Assembly: GCF_030758955.1 (NCBI RefSeq)
Contig: NZ_CP132360.1
Span: 1,783,313-1,847,312, forward strand
DNA: 64,000 nt
DNA from: Agrococcus beijingensis
GTDB taxonomy: Bacteria; Actinomycetota; Actinomycetes; Actinomycetales; Microbacteriaceae
Direction: 5' to 3'
Below the pieces are notes generated by a model. That model saw nothing but the letters and a program-made list of their open reading frames with translations, ran no database searches and was not told the origin of the DNA. This document shows positions 61,863 to 64,000 of this stretch, one piece after another; the stretch's first letter is position 1, and each line of letters starts with the position of its first letter. A program made the position numbers and the translations under genes.

Positions 61863-63521
61863 ATGCAGCCTTCCGACCTCTCCTCCGCAGTGCTCGCCGC
61901 CGTCCGTGCCGCGGTCGTGCGCCGAGGGGTGGCAGTGGAGGTCGGCGAGAGCGACATCGTGCTCGAGCGCCCCCGCAACCGCGACCACGGCGACTGGGCG
62001 ACCAACGCCGCGATGCGCTTCGCGAAGAAGGTCGGCACGAACCCGCGCGAGCTGGCCGACGAGGTCGCATCCGAGCTGGCCGCGATTGACGGCATCGCGA
62101 AGGCCGATGTCGCCGGCCCCGGATTCATCAACCTGACGCTCGCCGCAGGCGCCGCAGGCTCCCTCGCCCGCACCATCGTGGAGGCCGGCGACGCGTACGG
62201 CAACGGCACGGCGCTCGACGGTGTGCGCATCAACCTCGAGTTCGTCTCTGCGAACCCGACCGGACCCATCCACATGGGCGGCACCCGCTGGGCCGCCGTC
62301 GGCGACAGCCTCGGCCGCGTGCTTGAGCGCCAGGGCGGCCTCGTCACTCGCGAGTACTACTTCAACGACCACGGCGCCCAGATCGACCGCTTCGTCAACA
62401 GCCTGGTGGCCGCGTTCCGCGGCGAGCCGACGCCCGAGGACGGCTACGGCGGCGCCTACATCGCCGAGATCGCCAAGCGCGTCGACGACGGCTACCACGG
62501 CGACCTGCTCGACCTCGACGACCAGCAGCTGCACGAGACGTTCCGCGAGCGCGGCGTGCAGCTGATGTTCGAGGAGATCAAGCGCGACCTGCACGACTTC
62601 GGCGTCGACTTCGACGTGTTCTTCCACGAGCACCAGGTGCAGAGCGACGGCTCGGTGCAGCGCGCGATCGACACGCTGCGCGAGCGCGGCCACGTCTTCG
62701 AGGAGGAGGGCGCGCTCTGGCTGCGCACCACCGAGTTCGGCGACGACAAGGACCGCGTCATCGTGCGCTCCAACGGCGCCCCCGCCTACTTCTCGGGCGA
62801 CCTCGGCTACTACCAGAACAAGCGCGAGCGGGGCTTCGAGCAGAACATCATCATGCTCGGCGCCGACCACCACGGCTACGTCAGCCGCATGATGGCCATG
62901 TGCGCCGCCTTCGGCGACACCCCGCACGTCAACCTCGAGCTGCTCATCGGCCAGATGGTCAACCTCATGCGCGAGGGCCAGCCCGTGCGGATGTCGAAGC
63001 GCGCCGGCACCATCGTCACCATGGAAGACCTGGTGGAGGCCGTCGGCGTCGACGCCGCCCGCTATGCGCTGGTGCGCTCGAGCGCCGACACGCCCCTCGA
63101 CATCGACCTCGAGCTGCTCACCCAGCGCACGAACGACAACCCCGTCTACTACGTGCAGTACGCGCACGCCCGCATGTCGGCGGTGGCCCGCAACGCTTCG
63201 GCCGCCGGCGTCGATCGCGGCGAGTTCGACCCGACGCTGCTCACGCACGAGAGCGAGTCGGCGCTGCTCGGCGCGCTCGCCGACTTCCCGCGCGTGATGA
63301 CGCAGGCGGCCGAGCTGCGCGAGCCGCACCGCGTCGCCCGCTTCGCCGAGGAGCTCGCCGGCCTCTACCACCGCTGGTACGACGCCTGCCGCGTCACCCC
63401 GCAGGGCGACGAGCCGATCACGACGCTGCACCGCACGCGGCTGTGGCTGAACGACGCCACCGGCCAGGTGCTGCGCACGGCGCTGTCGACGGTCGGGGTC
63501 TTGGCGCCCGAGCGGATGTAG
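61863..63521 (+). CDS. argS: Arginyl-tRNA synthetase
   Basis: The 552-residue class I synthetase has an N-terminal tRNA-D-loop domain, the HIGH-type motif [46 protein letters not shown] (KMSK-like loop) and a C-terminal anticodon domain with [20 protein letters not shown]. Its length is standard. It charges tRNA-Arg; one such tRNA gene lies 10 kb upstream. It ends before a decayed family E repeat. Confidence 0.97.
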   Translation: MQPSDLSSAVLAAVRAAVVRRGVAVEVGESDIVLERPRNRDHGDWATNAAMRFAKKVGTNPRELADEVASELAAIDGIAKADVAGPGFINLTLAAGAAGSLARTIVEAGDAYGNGTALDGVRINLEFVSANPTGPIHMGGTRWAAVGDSLGRVLERQGGLVTREYYFNDHGAQIDRFVNSLVAAFRGEPTPEDGYGGAYIAEIAKRVDDGYHGDLLDLDDQQLHETFRERGVQLMFEEIKRDLHDFGVDFDVFFHEHQVQSDGSVQRAIDTLRERGHVFEEEGALWLRTTEFGDDKDRVIVRSNGAPAYFSGDLGYYQNKRERGFEQNIIMLGADHHGYVSRMMAMCAAFGDTPHVNLELLIGQMVNLMREGQPVRMSKRAGTIVTMEDLVEAVGVDAARYALVRSSADTPLDIDLELLTQRTNDNPVYYVQYAHARMSAVARNASAAGVDRGEFDPTLLTHESESALLGALADFPRVMTQAAELREPHRVARFAEELAGLYHRWYDACRVTPQGDEPITTLHRTRLWLNDATGQVLRTALSTVGVLAPERM

Positions 63522-63552
63522 CCGGACCGCGAGCGCGGGCCGCCGGGCGTCA

Positions 63553-63640
63553 CCGAAAGCGGATGGATTCGTGATCTGCCGCGAAACGCGGACGGATCGT
63601 GGGCCTTTCGCAACGCGTCCGCGTCCTGAGACCGCTCGCG
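63553..63640. repeat. Decayed family E repeat
   Basis: AAAGCGGATGGATTCGTGAT and CGCGAAACGCGGACGGATCG, ending near CGCGTCCTGAGAC, resemble the interior and ends of the 85-bp family E element at 31.8-32.2 kb with many changes. It lies between argS and the convergent 3-methyladenine glycosylase gene. Confidence 0.55.
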
Positions 63641-63668
63641 CCGCCGCACCAGCGAGCTGGCGAGCTGG

Positions 63669-64000
63669 TCACGTCGTCGGTCGGTTGCGGGATGCTGCCG
63701 CGCGGTACGCCGAGACGCTCGGCTCCCCGGGTATCCAGAAGCGCCAGGGGTAGGCGGATGCGTCGCCTCCCGGGCCGCTGACACCCACACGCGGGCCCGT
63801 GGTGAAAGAGGGCGGCTGGTCGGCGGGGGTGAAGGACCAGGTGGGCGCTGGCGCCGCGGCTTGCTGCGTGGGGATCTCGATACGGGCCTGCGGTCCTCCT
63901 CGATCATCGGGAGTGACGAGCGGCGCGCCGTCGTCAGCGAGCGTCGCACCCAGCGCCTGGGCGACGTTGCCGGGGCCGCGAGCCAGTTCGCCCGCGATGC
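63669..64000 (-). CDS. DNA-3-methyladenine glycosylase (MPG/AAG type), 5' part beyond window
   Basis: About 110 C-terminal residues are visible, reading in from the right edge and stopping at 63669. They include ELARGPGNVAQALGAT, GPRVGVSGPGG and YPWRFWIPGEPSVSAYR, which are characteristic of the AAG/MPG family that excises alkylated purines. Between these blocks, a segment DDRGGPQARIEIPTQQ is encoded by a family F repeat lying in frame (63861-63911). Another DNA-repair glycosylase (ung) is at 25.7 kb, not linked. Confidence 0.85.
   Translation of the reverse strand, partial: IAGELARGPGNVAQALGATLADDGAPLVTPDDRGGPQARIEIPTQQAAAPAPTWSFTPADQPPSFTTGPRVGVSGPGGDASAYPWRFWIPGEPSVSAYRAAASRNRPTT
63861..63911. 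repeat. Family F repeat, copy F3, inside the glycosylase gene
   Basis: TTGCTGCGTGGGGATCTCGA continues with TACGGGCCTGCGGTCCTCCT and CGATCATCGGG. The complement of F1 reads TTGCTGTGTGGGGATCTCGA, then TACG, and ends TCGATCAACGGG, so the match is clear at both ends. The central hairpin is shortened. It is within the reading frame of the 3-methyladenine glycosylase. Confidence 0.78.

Overview
The window is very GC-rich, gene-dense actinobacterial DNA. GTG starts, 4-nt ATGA/GTGA overlaps, coenzyme F420 genes, an MshA-like glycosyltransferase, a GTP-type PEP carboxykinase with a RamB-type regulator and a CsoR/CopZ/CopA set all point to an actinomycete. The gene set and the shared repeat style suggest Microbacteriaceae. 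That family placement is an inference from gene content, not a measured phylogeny.

Layout. 0-10.3 kb: a glutathione peroxidase, then branched-chain acyl-CoA catabolism (thiolase, two acyl-CoA dehydrogenases, an HSD10-like SDR, a 3-hydroxyisobutyryl-CoA hydrolase and an enoyl-CoA hydratase), a MarR regulator and the electron acceptor EtfBA. An odd protein with three copies of one short motif follows etfA directly. 11.4-16.3 kb: F420 assembly (cofC, cofD) with a three-gene deazaflavin-type ABC importer that is translationally coupled to cofD. 16.4-24.9 kb: a reductive pyrimidine/hydantoin catabolism operon (nitrilase-type amidohydrolase, dihydropyrimidinase, LLM-family oxidoreductase, NitT/TauT-type ABC importer, class III aminotransferase). 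25-31.7 kb: peptidase S51, uracil-DNA glycosylase, GNAT acetyltransferase, amidase, MshA-like glycosyltransferase. 32.3-38.6 kb: envelope stress (PspA, a TPM protein), an ECF sigma factor with a coupled membrane partner, a PaiB-like protein and a DUF559-like nuclease-fold protein. 39.2-44.7 kb: pckA/ramB, an ArsC-like protein without its catalytic residues, an AraC/VOC pair. 44.7-51.7 kb: two tandem secreted SGNH hydrolases, a MNT/HEPN toxin-antitoxin module (HEPN broken by a stop codon) sitting at the 3' end of copA between 40-bp direct repeats, copA-copZ-csoR with two CsoR operators, and tRNA-Arg(CCG). 51.7-60.3 kb: a complete Tad/Flp pilus locus whose base use differs from its surroundings. 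60.3-64 kb: transglutaminase, lipoprotein, argS and the 3' part of a 3-methyladenine DNA glycosylase gene.

The most striking non-gene content is a set of at least six families (A-F) of long inverted repeats. They occur between genes in every orientation and also inside or at the ends of reading frames. One is amplified into four tandem units of exactly 116 bp. Several genes are also preceded by short perfect or near-perfect tandem repeats. A separate signal is the DNA word GGATGCG/CGCATCC, which is very frequent and seems to override codon preference except in the pilus locus.
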